64,000 nt of DNA from Paraphysomonas bandaiensis (GCA_965644295.1 CBFFRP010000284.1:1-64000), one strand, 5' to 3'; numbered from the stretch's first letter, positions 45,991 through 57,330 are shown. Numbers and translations are program-made. The notes: generated by a model not told the origin, from the sequence alone.

Positions 45991-47415
45991 ATGCATGCAC
46001 AGTATGCATCTGTTATGTCTTTGACTAAGGCACGCATTCCAGGGATGTCACTTATTCAATCCTCATTATCATCTACACGGTATCCTTATATCCACAATCC
46101 TGTGTCAGGTGGACATGGAGGGAGCGTGCTGTATACCGTGGACACTCCATCACTGATCTTATCATTGCCTGCAGTCAAGAGAAACCTCACTAACTTACGT
46201 AATCAATTATCAAATTATCCTCATATTCATCTTCGTCCACATGTTAAAACACATAAATGTTTGGAGATATGTGAACTACAGCTACGAAAGCATTCGATCT
46301 CACATGATTCATTCAGTGGTGGAGGTGCAGTGGGTCTGTGCTTTCAGATACTTGATGAGCTTCAGCCTGTAGTAGATGATATTAGTAGTGATAACTCCAT
46401 ATTCACACTATCTAATCATGGAAATCCGGCTTTACCTAACAGCATGATAGATCTATTAGTTACTAATCAGATTGTTGGGCCCATGAAGTTGAATCGTTTA
46501 CAATCTATGGCATCTTCCGTTAAGTCGAGCGCACTTATATCTGTCCTTGTAGATGATTTGACGAATTTACGCCATATATCAGATCTAGCATCTAAAACTA
46601 ATACAACCTTTGGTGTATTTGTCGAAGTAAATGCGGGTCAGCAGCGATGTGGTGTGGCAGCTGATGACGGAGAACTGATTGTTGCCCTGGCTGAGACCAT
46701 CCGCCAGAACCCTATGCTGATGTTCAGGGGTATTCACTGCTATCAGGGTATGCTTCAACATGTTCGTTCTCGTGAGGAGCGTTTGTCTTTGGTTCTGTCC
46801 CAACCTGTACATGCAGCTTCTTTGGCTTGCAGCCACTTGCGTACCGCTGGAATACCTGTCGACATCATTACAGGCGGGGGGACGGGAACTTACATGTACG
46901 AGGTTCAGGGCGGTATCCACAACGAAGTACAGCCTGGATCTTACGTACTAATGGACGGTGACTATGATGATAATGAGCAAAGTGAAGATGATCTCAAGTT
47001 TGAGAATGCGTTGTGGATACATAGCACTGTTGTGTCCACTGCTGTCCAATCCACCCGAGAGAAACAAGTTGTAGTGGATGTAGGCACGAAGGGTGTTGAC
47101 CTTACAAGTGGAGCGCCGCACATGACCCTTCAGTCTGTGAAACATGGATTTAATGGGTCACGCCTGCCTAGTGTGACATATACTTGTGGGGGCGATGAAC
47201 ATGGTGTATTGACTGCCGTTAATGCTGAGGCGAGTGAAATCCTCGGAAAGCTACAAGTCGGGGATACTGTTCGACTAATTCCAAGACATATAGATCCAAC
47301 CGTTAACATGTATCAGTGGTTTGTAGTGGTAGATGATGAAGTTAGCTTTGGAAGTGAATCTGGACCTGTTGTATCTTCCATTTGGGGAATTCATGGGCGA
47401 TCTCCTGGTTATTGA
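45991..47415 (+). CDS. D-threonine aldolase / D-serine dehydratase-like PLP enzyme
   Basis: The single-exon protein is 474 aa from 45991; ATGs at 46015 and 46045 are equally possible starts. It belongs to the fold-type III alanine-racemase-like family of D-threonine aldolase and eukaryotic D-serine dehydratase. The N-terminal barrel has VDTPSLILSLPAVKRNL, the PLP lysine K86 in RPHVKTHKC, FVEVNAGQQRCGV and the GGGTGTY phosphate loop. The C-terminal domain has the metal site RHIDPTVN (H433, D435), the H-x-D pattern of D-threonine aldolase. The reaction would be cleavage of D-threonine or related D-3-hydroxy amino acids to glycine and an aldehyde, with Mn2+; specificity is inferred. It begins about 20 bp after the CATA array. 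A broken copy lies at 54112-54998. Confidence 0.87.
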   Translation: MHAQYASVMSLTKARIPGMSLIQSSLSSTRYPYIHNPVSGGHGGSVLYTVDTPSLILSLPAVKRNLTNLRNQLSNYPHIHLRPHVKTHKCLEICELQLRKHSISHDSFSGGGAVGLCFQILDELQPVVDDISSDNSIFTLSNHGNPALPNSMIDLLVTNQIVGPMKLNRLQSMASSVKSSALISVLVDDLTNLRHISDLASKTNTTFGVFVEVNAGQQRCGVAADDGELIVALAETIRQNPMLMFRGIHCYQGMLQHVRSREERLSLVLSQPVHAASLACSHLRTAGIPVDIITGGGTGTYMYEVQGGIHNEVQPGSYVLMDGDYDDNEQSEDDLKFENALWIHSTVVSTAVQSTREKQVVVDVGTKGVDLTSGAPHMTLQSVKHGFNGSRLPSVTYTCGGDEHGVLTAVNAEASEILGKLQVGDTVRLIPRHIDPTVNMYQWFVVVDDEVSFGSESGPVVSSIWGIHGRSPGY

Positions 47416-47454
47416 GATGCATTATTGAAATAGTTATATTTTACCACGGGCAAT

Positions 47455-47590
47455 AAGGAGGCTATATCGTCCCGCGCTCAAAATTTTGAAACGAGGGCGA
47501 AAAGCCCGAGTTTTAAATTTTAGACAAGGGACAATACTCCTTATCCCAAGGTTAAATTGTAGCTTATCCTCATGACGTTGAAAAGTAATA
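47455..47590 (-). repeat. Dispersed repeat, relative of 62535-62640
   Basis: On the minus strand CATGAGGATAAGCTA, AATTTAACC, GGGATAAGGAG and CTCGGGCT occur in the same order as on the plus strand at 62535-62620. The segment also folds on itself through ATAAGGAG/CTCCTTAT. Confidence 0.7.
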
Positions 47591-48906
47591 TTAGATTGTA
47601 TAGCTATTTGTAGCATGCTTGCTGTATTAAGAAATATGTGTTCCCTGATTAACATTAAGAAAACAAATGAGAACTCATATGGTTTCAAATCAATGATATG
47701 TATAGTGTATGCTTAGGGAGTAGCAATAGTACTAGATCAACTCAAAACAATAAACCCCAAGTTTCTATAATAAATGTACTCCTACCACAAAAGAATACTG
47801 AGGTAATAGCAGCTGCGAGGTGCTGAAATTCGTACATAAGTGTGATGATGAATGTGAGCAGTTGTAGTCGCAAGAGAGGCATCATATTGCCTTAATTAGC
47901 ACAATCATCACATTTATATACAGCAGGCTTAACCTCTGCAAGGAAACCTGATCGAATGATGTGTGTATGATATGAGGTACACAATATCCTGAGAAGCACG
48001 ATATGGCCCAAACACTGAATGAACTGGGTGCCACTGCTCCTAACCACCTGTATAGCATATAGCATCAGACATGGTACTTAAACTCTCCTGTAATATTCTT
48101 GAAGTTGTTTCGAAGTCCTGGATATGAAGACAGATCACTTGTTCCTCATTCTGAGCGCTTACTTAGGTAGAGCCGGGTGGGTATCTAACTAATACTTGAT
48201 TAAGTCCCATACGTTATTTGCTAGCTACCTACTGAACCCAACTAGCTACATAATTATCACGCGGTATTCAGCGCTGAATATGCAGTGAGAACCCGGGTGG
48301 GGAGCCGCTGAACTAAGCAATGTGTACATAGGTAGAGGTGCGCGGTCGCAGCACTCGGCAGCACCCACTAGAGGGCCGCACGCAGTGATTAGTTACGATG
48401 TCAGTATGGGGCAATTCTTGCTTCTGTACAGCTTCGCATATTCTCGGCGCTTGGCTAATATTATAATGATTATGGCATATATGTGGAATATATGACAGTT
48501 AGTGACTGTAAATTCCATTCGAATTCCGTATTCTGCTGGCTCGGCATATTCACAGAATGTAGAATGTGTATGTATGTGTACATATACAGTACATATACTG
48601 CTGTGTGCATATGTGTATGTGGTATGTGGGAATATGTGCGTGTTGAAGATCAAAAATCAGACTTTTTTGTGACTTGTTAACTTGGCATGGTCGACATTTG
48701 AACACTCTGTATAATTGCAAACTTTAGGTTTTCATTAGAATAATGTGAATTTTGGGCATTTAAGTAAAAAAATAACAATGTAAAAAAACGCTCATAATAA
48801 TATAATCCTTAAAAATCGCCAACTTCTAGACTTGGTAAGATTGATAAAAATCGATATACACGCACAAGAACCATCCCTGAATACTATAACACACAGCATA
48901 CTATAT

Positions 48907-49113
48907 ACATATATATATGTATGTACAGGGGGTGGTTGTGCATATCGATTTCATCGATTTGTTCATCGTTTATTTCATCGAAAAATCATCGTTTTTCATT
49001 AAAAAGTCACTTTCTTTCACTTTTCACTGAAAAAACGATGATTTTTCGATGAAATAAACGATGAAATGCAATCGATATGCACAATCACCCCCTGTACATA
49101 CATATATATATGT
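48907..49113. mobile_element. MITE-like element with 43-bp terminal inverted repeats
   Basis: The left arm 48907-48949 and right arm 49071-49113 are reverse complements with one mismatch (TACAGGGGGTG[G/A]TTGTG). Inside, CGATGAAAAATCATCG-type segments make a second inverted repeat, so the whole 207 bp can fold into a long hairpin. It is non-coding. It sits 60 bp upstream of the F-box gene. Confidence 0.85.
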
Positions 49114-49174
49114 ATCATGTACAGAGTGTCTTAATCATCTCTGTATTTACCACTCTATCAGTCTCATATAAACG

Positions 49175-51508
49175 ATGAATCAGTGTTCATATATGTCGCA
49201 TATATCTGCTCTTAATGATGATGTTCTTCGTCTCATCATCTCGATGATTCCACACAGAGCTGTCCTTCCAGTGATGTTGACTTGTAAGAGATTTCATGAT
49301 ATAGTATACACTGATAAGAGGATAGTACAGTCACATGCATCTCACTATTGCATGACCAACTCAATGGTCTCATGGGCTCTGTCGATGGGCTGCCCACACG
49401 TCAAACTAATGAGTACATGTGCACTATACGGCAGACTACAGCAGATGAAATACATCCTGAGCCTCGTATACACACCTCCACTTATGCAGAACCCTATGCA
49501 CATATATTTATTGACTGACGACACTTGTTTTTCTGCTGCTACTGGTGGGCACTTAGATGTTCTGAAGTGGCTTCGTTCACAGGACCCTCCATGTCCATGG
49601 AGTCAATTCACTTATACTACTGCTGCTGCTGGTGGCCACTTGGATGTTCTGAAGTGGCTTCGTTCACAGGACCCTTCATGTCAATGGGATGAACTCACTT
49701 GTAGTGAGGCTGCTGGTGGACACTTGGATGTGTTGCAGTGGCTTCGTTCACAGGACCCTCCATGTCCATGGGATAGCTCGACTTGTCAAACTGCTGCAGC
49801 TTGTGGACAGTTGGATGTTCTGATATGGGTTCGTTCACAGGACCCTCCATGGCCATTGGATAAAGGCGTTTGCTATACTGCTGCTGGTGGTGGCCACTTG
49901 GATGTTCTGAAGTGGCTTCGTTCACAAGACCCTCCATGTCCATGGGGTAGGAGCACTTGTAAAGGTGCTGCTGGTGGTGGACACTTGAATGTTCTAAAGT
50001 GGCTACGTTCACAGGACCCTCCATGTCCATGGGGTGAACTCACTTGTAGTGTAGCTGCAGGTGGTGGATATTTGGATGTTCTGATGTGGCTCCGTTCACA
50101 GGACCCTCCATGTCCATGGGGTGAACTCACTTGCAAAGCTGCTGCTAGTGGTGGCCACTTGGATGTTCTGAAGTGGCTTCGTTCACAGGACTCACCCTGT
50201 CCGTGGGATGAAGTCACTTGCATCAAGGCGGCTGCTGGTGGTGGCCACGTAGATGTTCTGAAGTGGTTTCGTTCACAAGACCCTCCATGTCCATGGGGTG
50301 AACTCACTTGTAGTGTAGCTGCTGCTGGTGGCCACTTGGATGTTCTGAAGTGGCTTCGTTCACAGGACCCTTCATGTCAATGGGATGAACTCACTTGTAG
50401 TGAGGCTGCTGGTGGACACTTGGATGTGTTGCAGTGGCTTCGTTCACAGGACCCTCCATGTCCATGGGATAGCTCGACTTGTCAAACTGCTGCAGCTTGT
50501 GGACAGTTGGATGTTCTGATATGGGTTCGTTCACAGGACCCTCCATGGCCATTGGATAAAGGCGTTTGCTATACTGCTGCTGGTGGTGGCCACTTGGATG
50601 TTCTGAAGTGGCTTCGTTCACAAGACCCTCCATGTCCATGGGGTAGGAGCACTTGTAAAGGTGCTGCTGGTGGTGGACACTTGAATGTTCTAAAGTGGCT
50701 ACGTTCACAGGACCCTCCATGTCCATGGGGTGAACTCACTTGTAGTGTAGCTGCAGGTGGTGGATATTTGGATGTTCTGATGTGGCTCCGTTCACAGGAC
50801 CCTCCATGTCCATGGGGTGAACTCACTTGCAAAGCTGCTGCTAGTGGTGGCCACTTGGATGTTCTGAAGTGGCTTCGTTCACAGGACTCACCCTGTCCGT
50901 GGGATGAAGTCACTTGCATCAAGGCGGCTGCTGGTGGTGGCCACGTAGATGTTCTGAAGTGGTTTCGTTCACAAGACCCTCCATGTCCATGGGGTGAACT
51001 CACTTGTAGTGTAGCTGCAGGTGGTGGATATTTGGATGTTCTGATGTGGCTTCGTTCACTGGACCCTCCATGCCCATGGGGTGATAGTATTTTCAAAGCT
51101 GCTGCTAGTGGTGGACATTTGAATGTTCTGAAGTGGCTTCGCTTACAGGACCCTCCATGTTCATGGGATGAAAGCATTTGCTTCGCTGCCGCTAGATATG
51201 GCCACGTAGATGTTCTGAAATGGCTTCGTTCACAGGACTCTCCATGTCCATGGGGTGAACTCACTTGCAAAGCTGCTGTTATAGGTGATCACGTTGATGT
51301 TTTAAAGTGGCTTCGTTCACAAGACCCTCCATGTCCATGGGGTGAATACACATGCTATGTAGCTGCTGCCTATGGGCACTTGGATGTTCTGAAGTGGCTT
51401 CGTTCACAGTACCCTCCATGTCCATGGAATGGACACACTTGCGCTGTTGCCGCTGATGTAAACGGACACTTGGATGTTCTGGATTGGATTTATTTTGATG
51501 ACGTATAG
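49175..51508 (+). CDS. F-box protein with ~20 ankyrin-like repeats
   Basis: This is a single-exon 777-aa protein. Residues ~10-50 (LNDDVLRLIISMIPHRAVLP ... CKRFHDIV) form an F-box, which would dock to SKP1 in an SCF ubiquitin ligase. From ~115 to the end are about 20 repeats of ~33 residues with consensus GGHLDVLKWLRSQDPPCPW then xxxTCxxAA, the ankyrin-related repeat expanded in algae, other protists and giant viruses. The repeats presumably recognise substrates. DNA 49622-50322 is repeated at 50318-51018 with a 696-bp shift, apparently without change, adding seven repeats. The family is prone to copy-number change and possibly to transfer from viruses; this copy shows no sign of decay. A start at 49193 (MSHISALND) is also possible. 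Confidence 0.87.
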   Translation: MNQCSYMSHISALNDDVLRLIISMIPHRAVLPVMLTCKRFHDIVYTDKRIVQSHASHYCMTNSMVSWALSMGCPHVKLMSTCALYGRLQQMKYILSLVYTPPLMQNPMHIYLLTDDTCFSAATGGHLDVLKWLRSQDPPCPWSQFTYTTAAAGGHLDVLKWLRSQDPSCQWDELTCSEAAGGHLDVLQWLRSQDPPCPWDSSTCQTAAACGQLDVLIWVRSQDPPWPLDKGVCYTAAGGGHLDVLKWLRSQDPPCPWGRSTCKGAAGGGHLNVLKWLRSQDPPCPWGELTCSVAAGGGYLDVLMWLRSQDPPCPWGELTCKAAASGGHLDVLKWLRSQDSPCPWDEVTCIKAAAGGGHVDVLKWFRSQDPPCPWGELTCSVAAAGGHLDVLKWLRSQDPSCQWDELTCSEAAGGHLDVLQWLRSQDPPCPWDSSTCQTAAACGQLDVLIWVRSQDPPWPLDKGVCYTAAGGGHLDVLKWLRSQDPPCPWGRSTCKGAAGGGHLNVLKWLRSQDPPCPWGELTCSVAAGGGYLDVLMWLRSQDPPCPWGELTCKAAASGGHLDVLKWLRSQDSPCPWDEVTCIKAAAGGGHVDVLKWFRSQDPPCPWGELTCSVAAGGGYLDVLMWLRSLDPPCPWGDSIFKAAASGGHLNVLKWLRLQDPPCSWDESICFAAARYGHVDVLKWLRSQDSPCPWGELTCKAAVIGDHVDVLKWLRSQDPPCPWGEYTCYVAAAYGHLDVLKWLRSQYPPCPWNGHTCAVAADVNGHLDVLDWIYFDDV
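49622..51018 (+). repeat. 696-bp tandem duplication inside the F-box gene
   Basis: Copy 1 (49622-50322) and copy 2 (50318-51018) match base for base by reading, and give the same peptides on both strands. The unit equals 232 codons, so the frame is kept. Confidence 0.92.
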
Positions 51509-52385
51509 ATAGTTGTATAAGCAAATTATGTGTGATGTGTTGGAATTGGTAATTTGCCTTGTTCACTGAACCCTCTCTTTTATGGGGTGAATGGAGTACT
51601 TCAATGCTTCGCACTTTCGACCCTATGTTTTTGTTTTTTTGAATTCAAGTGACGTACTATATGACATTCAATGTATTGTAGTATACATAACTAACTTTTT
51701 TCTCATCTATGTATGATGTATTTATATAATAGTAAAACAAAACGACGGCAAAGTCAACGAGAAATTAAATTACACACGTCCACTTCCCCCCCCCCTACTA
51801 CCTACACCATATAGAATGCGGGTATTCTTGTACCAATGAATGACAATGATACTAAAACTGAGTTCATCTAGAAGACCATGTGCCCTCCTCTTTTGAAAAA
51901 TAATACATGAGTACTCCTGTATGTATGATCTATGACAGTTGTATTGTATAGGTTTAACAAAGTATTGGGCTAAGCTCCCCTCTACCTCTGAATCATGTAT
52001 GAGCCACGCAAGTATTATGTAGATCTAGCTAGCTAGAGCTTACTTGTCGCCATGTACACAAGAAATGCACCGGGATTATCAGCTATTGATATGTTAACAT
52101 TTAGAAGTAACTAACACTGAAAGAACACACTCTCAAGTAATGATAATTATGATAATCATTAACATTCTTATTATTTATTACTACTAACTGTATACTGTAT
52201 ATTATATTGTATTCATTATTGCCGATCAATATATACAACTATAGACAGTCGTGATCTCACAGTCACAGTATAGTTAACCATACATGTCAACACCGACACA
52301 TACATCTAATACAAAATGGGGTTATTATTTTGGAGGTGTGGAGGAAAGTAGTCTTTTTTTAAAAAAGAGTGAAATAATCATGAAC
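51509..52385. other. Intergenic stretch
   Basis: AT-rich, with a short C run at 51788-51796. The first ~100 bp contains a decayed further repeat unit (GTTCACTGAACCCTC). Nothing else is recognised. Confidence 0.55.
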
Positions 52386-52389
52386 TGCG

Positions 52390-53135
52390 AGTGCTGATGA
52401 TGAACTAGCAAGACTGATTCATGAACGGCAACAAGTTTTAGCACACATTTCACCATATTAAGGAAAGAGCAGTCCAGCTGCTGATTGAGCGGGGTTTGAC
52501 TGAAAGTAATTTGAGAATAGTATCAGAAACACTGGTCCTTCAGTCAACAGTCTTCGCAATTAGTGGTTTTGATACGTGAACATGGTTTGCTTGACACAAA
52601 GCGAGTTCGCACACCACGAAACCGGAAAATAAGAGATGAAGACTTTAGTTTTGCGAGGATTTGTGTCGACACTGTGTCTGTATCGATCCATGAAACGTGG
52701 TTATATTTGTGAAACCAGGGAACTTAGTCACATATCTGTGCGCAGGGGGAAAATCGATGTCGTGGCTGGAGCAGACGAGCAATCGTGCGTGTGAAGTACA
52801 TTGAGGAGTCGTGTACTGTGCTCTGAGGTGTCATCCATGGCTATGGACGGGGTAATATCAGTGTCTACTTTTCATATTGTGGATGGAGACTTACTTCTTT
52901 TTGTGCTGGAAACAGATATTCTTCCCTTGATGAATAGAGCAGACGGTCCCTCTCCACCGAATCGGTACCGGTGAGCACATTGGTGAAATTTATGTTGAAA
53001 CAGCTGTGGTGGCATTGCGTTTGGCTCGCGGCGTCCGAGCCCTCTTCCTTCCACCTTATTCATTGACCTGAACCCTATTGAACGCGTGTTTCATTTATCT
53101 AAACATTGTATTCATAATCATTGGGAATAGTTTTC
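52390..53135 (+). pseudogene. Tc1/mariner-type DDE transposase remnant
   Basis: Pieces in shifting frames match the Tc1/mariner/IS630 pattern: a helix-turn-helix-like start (AVQLLIERGLTESNLRIVSE), then IHETWLYL (first Asp region altered), RRGWSRRA, SAMAMDGVISVST-like DGV strand, and LPPYSxDLNPIERVFHLSK near 53040-53100, the conserved end of the catalytic domain. Several stops and frame changes make it non-functional. I found no terminal inverted repeats. Confidence 0.72.
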
Positions 53136-54111
53136 ATCTGCCATCATCCAGTGAAAGAAGTTTGAGAAAGCGTTATTCAATAGTGTGACATCTTCCATTG
53201 CTGTCGTCTATATATCAAGATGCTGGGTTCACTATTAGCAACGCCGATATTGCCTGGGATGAAAGGATGTAATTCCTGAGTACTTGTGATACTATAATAT
53301 TATAATGCTAGTGTTTCATGGAAATATTAATTCAGCTATGAAGTAAGAAATCGTAGTCCCTTATGAATCATTATTGCGATAATTAATTAATTTAAGGTTT
53401 ACAAAATATGTATTAAACGCTGACCCTGTTCTAAATTTTCATCCCCAACAAAGAGAGCTTAAGATAATGTTAATTTGAAAGTACTAGAGTTAATGTTATA
53501 TTTTGAAAAAGTATTAAAGGAATCCACAAAGAACCAGAGAACGACAACGATATACGTGTGTCGAGAGGTCAAAAGCAATTAGAAAAGCCTATATATATAC
53601 TACTTTCACAGTGTATCAATACCTACTTCTGGCCTTCCTGCTGCTGTGCTTGCGATGGTGACGATGATCAGAAACGTGTAATGTCTTGTGCCATGAGACC
53701 AGTCATAAGCACGTCATTGGACCATCATCGAGGAATTTGGTTCTATCCTTTCTATAACTCTCTGCATACATTTGGACCAGAAAATATTTGCAAACTTATC
53801 CAGTCCGCTACGAGGCAGTAAGCAGTTGTTTAAATGAGTGGTATCTTGTATACAATTTAGGTTATAATGATGGAAGTCACGAAGAGTAGCATACCGTACC
53901 TGTGGGAAATAAATAAGACCACCTCTTTCTTCTTTATTGTAAAGCCGTGGGCTTTATAACACCATTTTACACGTTTAATGACATCATTATAATATTGCTA
54001 ACTATATTGCAAATTCAATAACGATATAATAATATATGTAGGGTACATATATGTAGCTCTGGCTTTGTATGAGATTGACGATAACAAAAGATACAGATTA
54101 TTATTAGGAGT
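53136..54111. other. Intergenic stretch
   Basis: AT-rich. An 87-aa frame at 53558-53821 has no recognised domain and no intron or homology support. Nothing else is seen. Confidence 0.5.
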
Positions 54112-54998
54112 CTTGTAGATGATTTATATGACGAATTTACGCCATATATCAGATCTAGCATCTAAAACTAATACAACCTTTGGTGTATTTGTCGAAGTAA
54201 ATGCGGATCAGCAGCGATGTGGTGTACAGTGGCAGCTGATGACGGAGAACTGACTGTTGCTCTGGCTGACACCATCCGCCAGAACCCTATGCTGATGTTC
54301 AGGGGCATTCACTGCTATCAGGGTATGCTTCAACATGTTCGTTCTCGTGAGGAGCGTTTGTCTTTGGTTCTGTCCCAACCTGTACATGCAGCTTCTTTGG
54401 CTTGCAGCCACTTGCGTACCGCTGGAATACCTGTCGACATCATTTCTGGCGGGGGGACGGGAACTTACATGTACGAGGTTCAGGGCGGTATCCACAACGA
54501 AGTACAGCCTGGATCTTACGTACTAATGGACGGTGACTATGACGATAATGAGCAAAGTGAAGATGACCTCAAGTTTGAGAGTTTGAGAATGCGTTGTGGA
54601 TACATAGCACTGTTGTGTCCACTGCTGTCCAATCCACCCGAGAGAAACAAGTTGTAGTGGATGTGGGTACGAAGGGTGTTGATCTTACAAGTGGAGCGCC
54701 GCACATGACCCTTCAGTCTGCGAAACATGGATTTAATGGGTCACGCCTACCTAGTGTAACATATACTTGCTGGGGCGATGAACATGGTGTATTGACTGCC
54801 GTTAATGCTGAGGCGAGTGAAATCCTCGGAAAGCTACAAGTCGGGGATACTGTCCGACTAATTCCAAGACATATAGATCCAACCGTTAACATGTATCAGT
54901 GGTTTGTAGTGGTAGATGATGAAGTTAGCTTTGGAAGTGAATCTGGACCTGTTGTATCTTCGGTTTGGGGAATTCATGGGCGATCTCCTGGTTATTGA
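54112..54998 (+). pseudogene. Truncated second copy of the D-threonine aldolase-like gene
   Basis: The sequence matches 46553-47415 with few substitutions but lacks the N-terminal half, including the PLP lysine. Three insertions break the frame: 4 nt (ATAT) near 54129, 5 nt near 54224, and an 8-nt tandem duplication (AGTTTGAG) near 54580. The end, HGRSPGY, is kept, including the metal-site RHIDPTVN. High identity indicates a recent segmental copy. Confidence 0.92.
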
Positions 54999-55726
54999 GA
55001 TGCATTATTTTAAAAATTACATGTATTTCAAAGTCGATATAGTTGAAGAGATACGATATTTTCATCTAATTACTTTTTAGTCATAGAAAGTAGAAAGCGT
55101 ACTCAACATTTACATTAAACATTAATATGTGGTATTGATGTATGTCGTAACTGTAGAGTTGTAAGTTATATATGTTGAGTGAAAGTGTAACAGAGCTATT
55201 GTAAATGTTGAGTACGCCATCACGACTCAGTATCCTCTAGTTTCAATGCGGCCAATATTAGTAGGTAGTAGGGTATATAAAACGTTAAATTCGTAATATA
55301 CTATGTGTTAGCTAGCTTGTTACTACTATAGTGCGCAAGTAAAATGTAGTGCAAGTACTGGTGATGCACGATGCACTGCACTCCAAGTAGTCCACAAAAC
55401 CACTGGCATGAAGTCATCACGTGCTCCAGTAACAGCACCACGTCGCGCTGCCACGCATATCCTATCGTCCAACAATATACTGCCTGAGCCATCCCCCGCA
55501 CACCCAACAAATACAGCCAGCCAGCAGCCAACCGATCCACTCTACTAGACCGAATCAGCAGTTACACATCATTTATCACAGCAAGAAGTAACGACACATC
55601 GATGCAAATCGAATATTATTAGGAAATGACATTGTGTTGCCGACACACGTTACCTGACAGCAACCAACCGCAAGGAATGCAGACAAAAGATGCGCTTAAT
55701 GCTGCTCCTACATTCAAACATTCCCA
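54999..55726. other. Intergenic stretch
   Basis: It contains ACTCAACATTTACA at 55101-55114 and its near reverse complement TGTAAATGTTGAGTA near 55200, which together form a ~115-bp inverted repeat. A minus-strand 79-aa frame at 55301-55540 has no recognised domain. Confidence 0.5.
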
Positions 55727-56711
55727 TTACGCCTCAGCACTACGGCTGCGACTGGTGCTTCGACGCCTCGAATCTTCATTCCTCGCATCCTGTCCTGGGG
55801 AGACAGAGCGAGATTTAGACCTCGAAACAGATCTGGAGGCACGACGACGGCTGTCACCAGCACTTGGCGATCTCGACGCACTCCTGCTCTTCGCATCTCT
55901 TCCATTCCCGTTCATACTGCCGCTACGCGACCTACTACGACTACGGGAATCCGACCTATCCCGTCGAGAGGATCCCCCACGGCGATCTCTACTACCGCTC
56001 CTGCTGTCTCTGCTGCGGCTCCTACGGTGGAGGTCCCTGGATCTGCTTCTGCTTCTGCCACGCCCACGGTCAGCAAATTTAACACGAACATATGATCGGT
56101 CAAAAGGATTTTTAAATTCTGTGTCATCTAACTTGCGTACAGCGTGCTCCATATCATCCTCGTTACTGAACTCTACAACACCATCGCCGTTTCTATCCAC
56201 ATCCGCGTATATTACGTCTCCAGCCTTACGCATGAAGTCTTTGAGGTCTTGCCAACTGGCAGACCGGGGCAGACGGGTTACAATTACGCGCCACTCACTA
56301 CGACGCCCCCCACCACGTCCACGGTTTTCCCGACGGGAATCACCACGATCTGAACCACGACTTCCCTTAGAATATTCGACACGAAGACGGCTTCCATCGA
56401 AATCATACCCATCCCTATGATCCACTGAGTTACTCATATACACATACATATATCTGTGTATATACACGTGCTTCTATCTATCCATATATATCTATACATA
56501 CGTATATATATACTGTCAAATCATCTTACCTTCCACGTATCGCATCATCAGCATCATCTTGATATTCAAATGATACAAAGGCATATGCAGGGGGACGAGA
56601 GGGGGTCTTGAGATCAATATCACGTATACGACCATACTTATAGAAGAGATCCTCAATCTCTCGTTCCCTAATATCCATAGGTAGATTCCCAACGTAAATA
56701 CGGTAAGCCAT
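55727..56711 (-). CDS. SR splicing factor, SRSF1-like
   Basis: Two exons (56530-56711 and 55727-56414, intron 115 nt with TA repeats) give 289 aa. RRM1 (1-75) has RNP2 IYVGNLP and RNP1 YAFVSFEY, and continues across the intron as [16 protein letters not shown] Gly/Arg linker follows. The second RRM is a pseudo-RRM with the signature [10 protein letters not shown] (112-121), diagnostic of the SRSF1 group. The C-terminal third is an RS domain ([12 protein letters not shown]...), the target of SR kinases. SRSF1 proteins bind exonic enhancers and recruit U1 and U2AF, fitting an intron-bearing genome. It is divergent from the DnaJ-like gene. Confidence 0.93.
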
Positions 56712-57330
56712 TGTGTGTATTCGAAGTTTATTGATAGGTGTATGTGTATGGCTAGAGATGAGTGTTAATAATGTAGAGTTTGATATGTATGTATAGCATA
56801 GCCATGCAATAGCATACCATACTTATATACCATATACACCATATACGTATATAATCATATACATGATTTCAGTGTATGCTATCCCCATATATGTATCAGC
56901 GGTCTACTACACTCCCATATACGCGGTGCATATACAGCAGCAGCACACGACTGTGAACTATGAGTCGTACAACATTCATATCTTGAATAGCCACACAAAA
57001 ATAAAGGAAAATATGTTCGAAAACTATGAAAGAAGGGAAAATGTGTAAAAAGTAAGAAAATTTCATCTAAAAATCCCGAAACTTGAAAGCAATCAATTTT
57101 TCAGTCTAAAAATAGGTAGAGTTTGAGGAGAGTATAAAACTTAACTCCTTTATGTTACGGTTGCTGGATGGATTGATAGCGTTACGATGTTACGATACAG
57201 TGTCTTGGAACATTATTGTTGCATATAGTTGTGTTTAACAAGCAATTAACACTCCACGTATGATGTACATATAAGTCTACTGATTCCCCGTTCCTTGAAA
57301 CGTATTTCTTATCATTCACTTGCATTATCA
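56712..57330. other. Intergenic stretch between divergent genes
   Basis: It holds TATG/TA tracts (56770-56900) and TACAGCAGCAGCAC at 56933-56946. No gene, and no J-domain exon for the downstream gene, is seen. Confidence 0.55.

Larger units (their letters stand above)
47416..49174. other. Intergenic stretch with two repeats
   Basis: It contains a dispersed repeat at 47455-47590, a TACTGCTGTGTGCAT motif at 48597-48611 and a MITE at 48907-49113. No gene is recognised. Confidence 0.6.

Noticed and set aside
44212-46037. Very long open frames (420-590 aa) of repeating YIHT or VCMY on both strands
   Set aside because: They are translations of the CATA array in each frame; the unit simply contains no stop codon.
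49695-51270. Antisense frames of 111-233 aa over the F-box gene
   Set aside because: They mirror the regular sense repeat and have no independent support.
53558-53821. 87-aa plus-strand frame
   Set aside because: No domain, no splice partner and no homologous copy in the window.
55301-55540. 79-aa minus-strand frame MDRLAAGWLYLLG...
   Set aside because: Hydrophobic but with no recognised family, promoter sign or partner exon; it could be chance.
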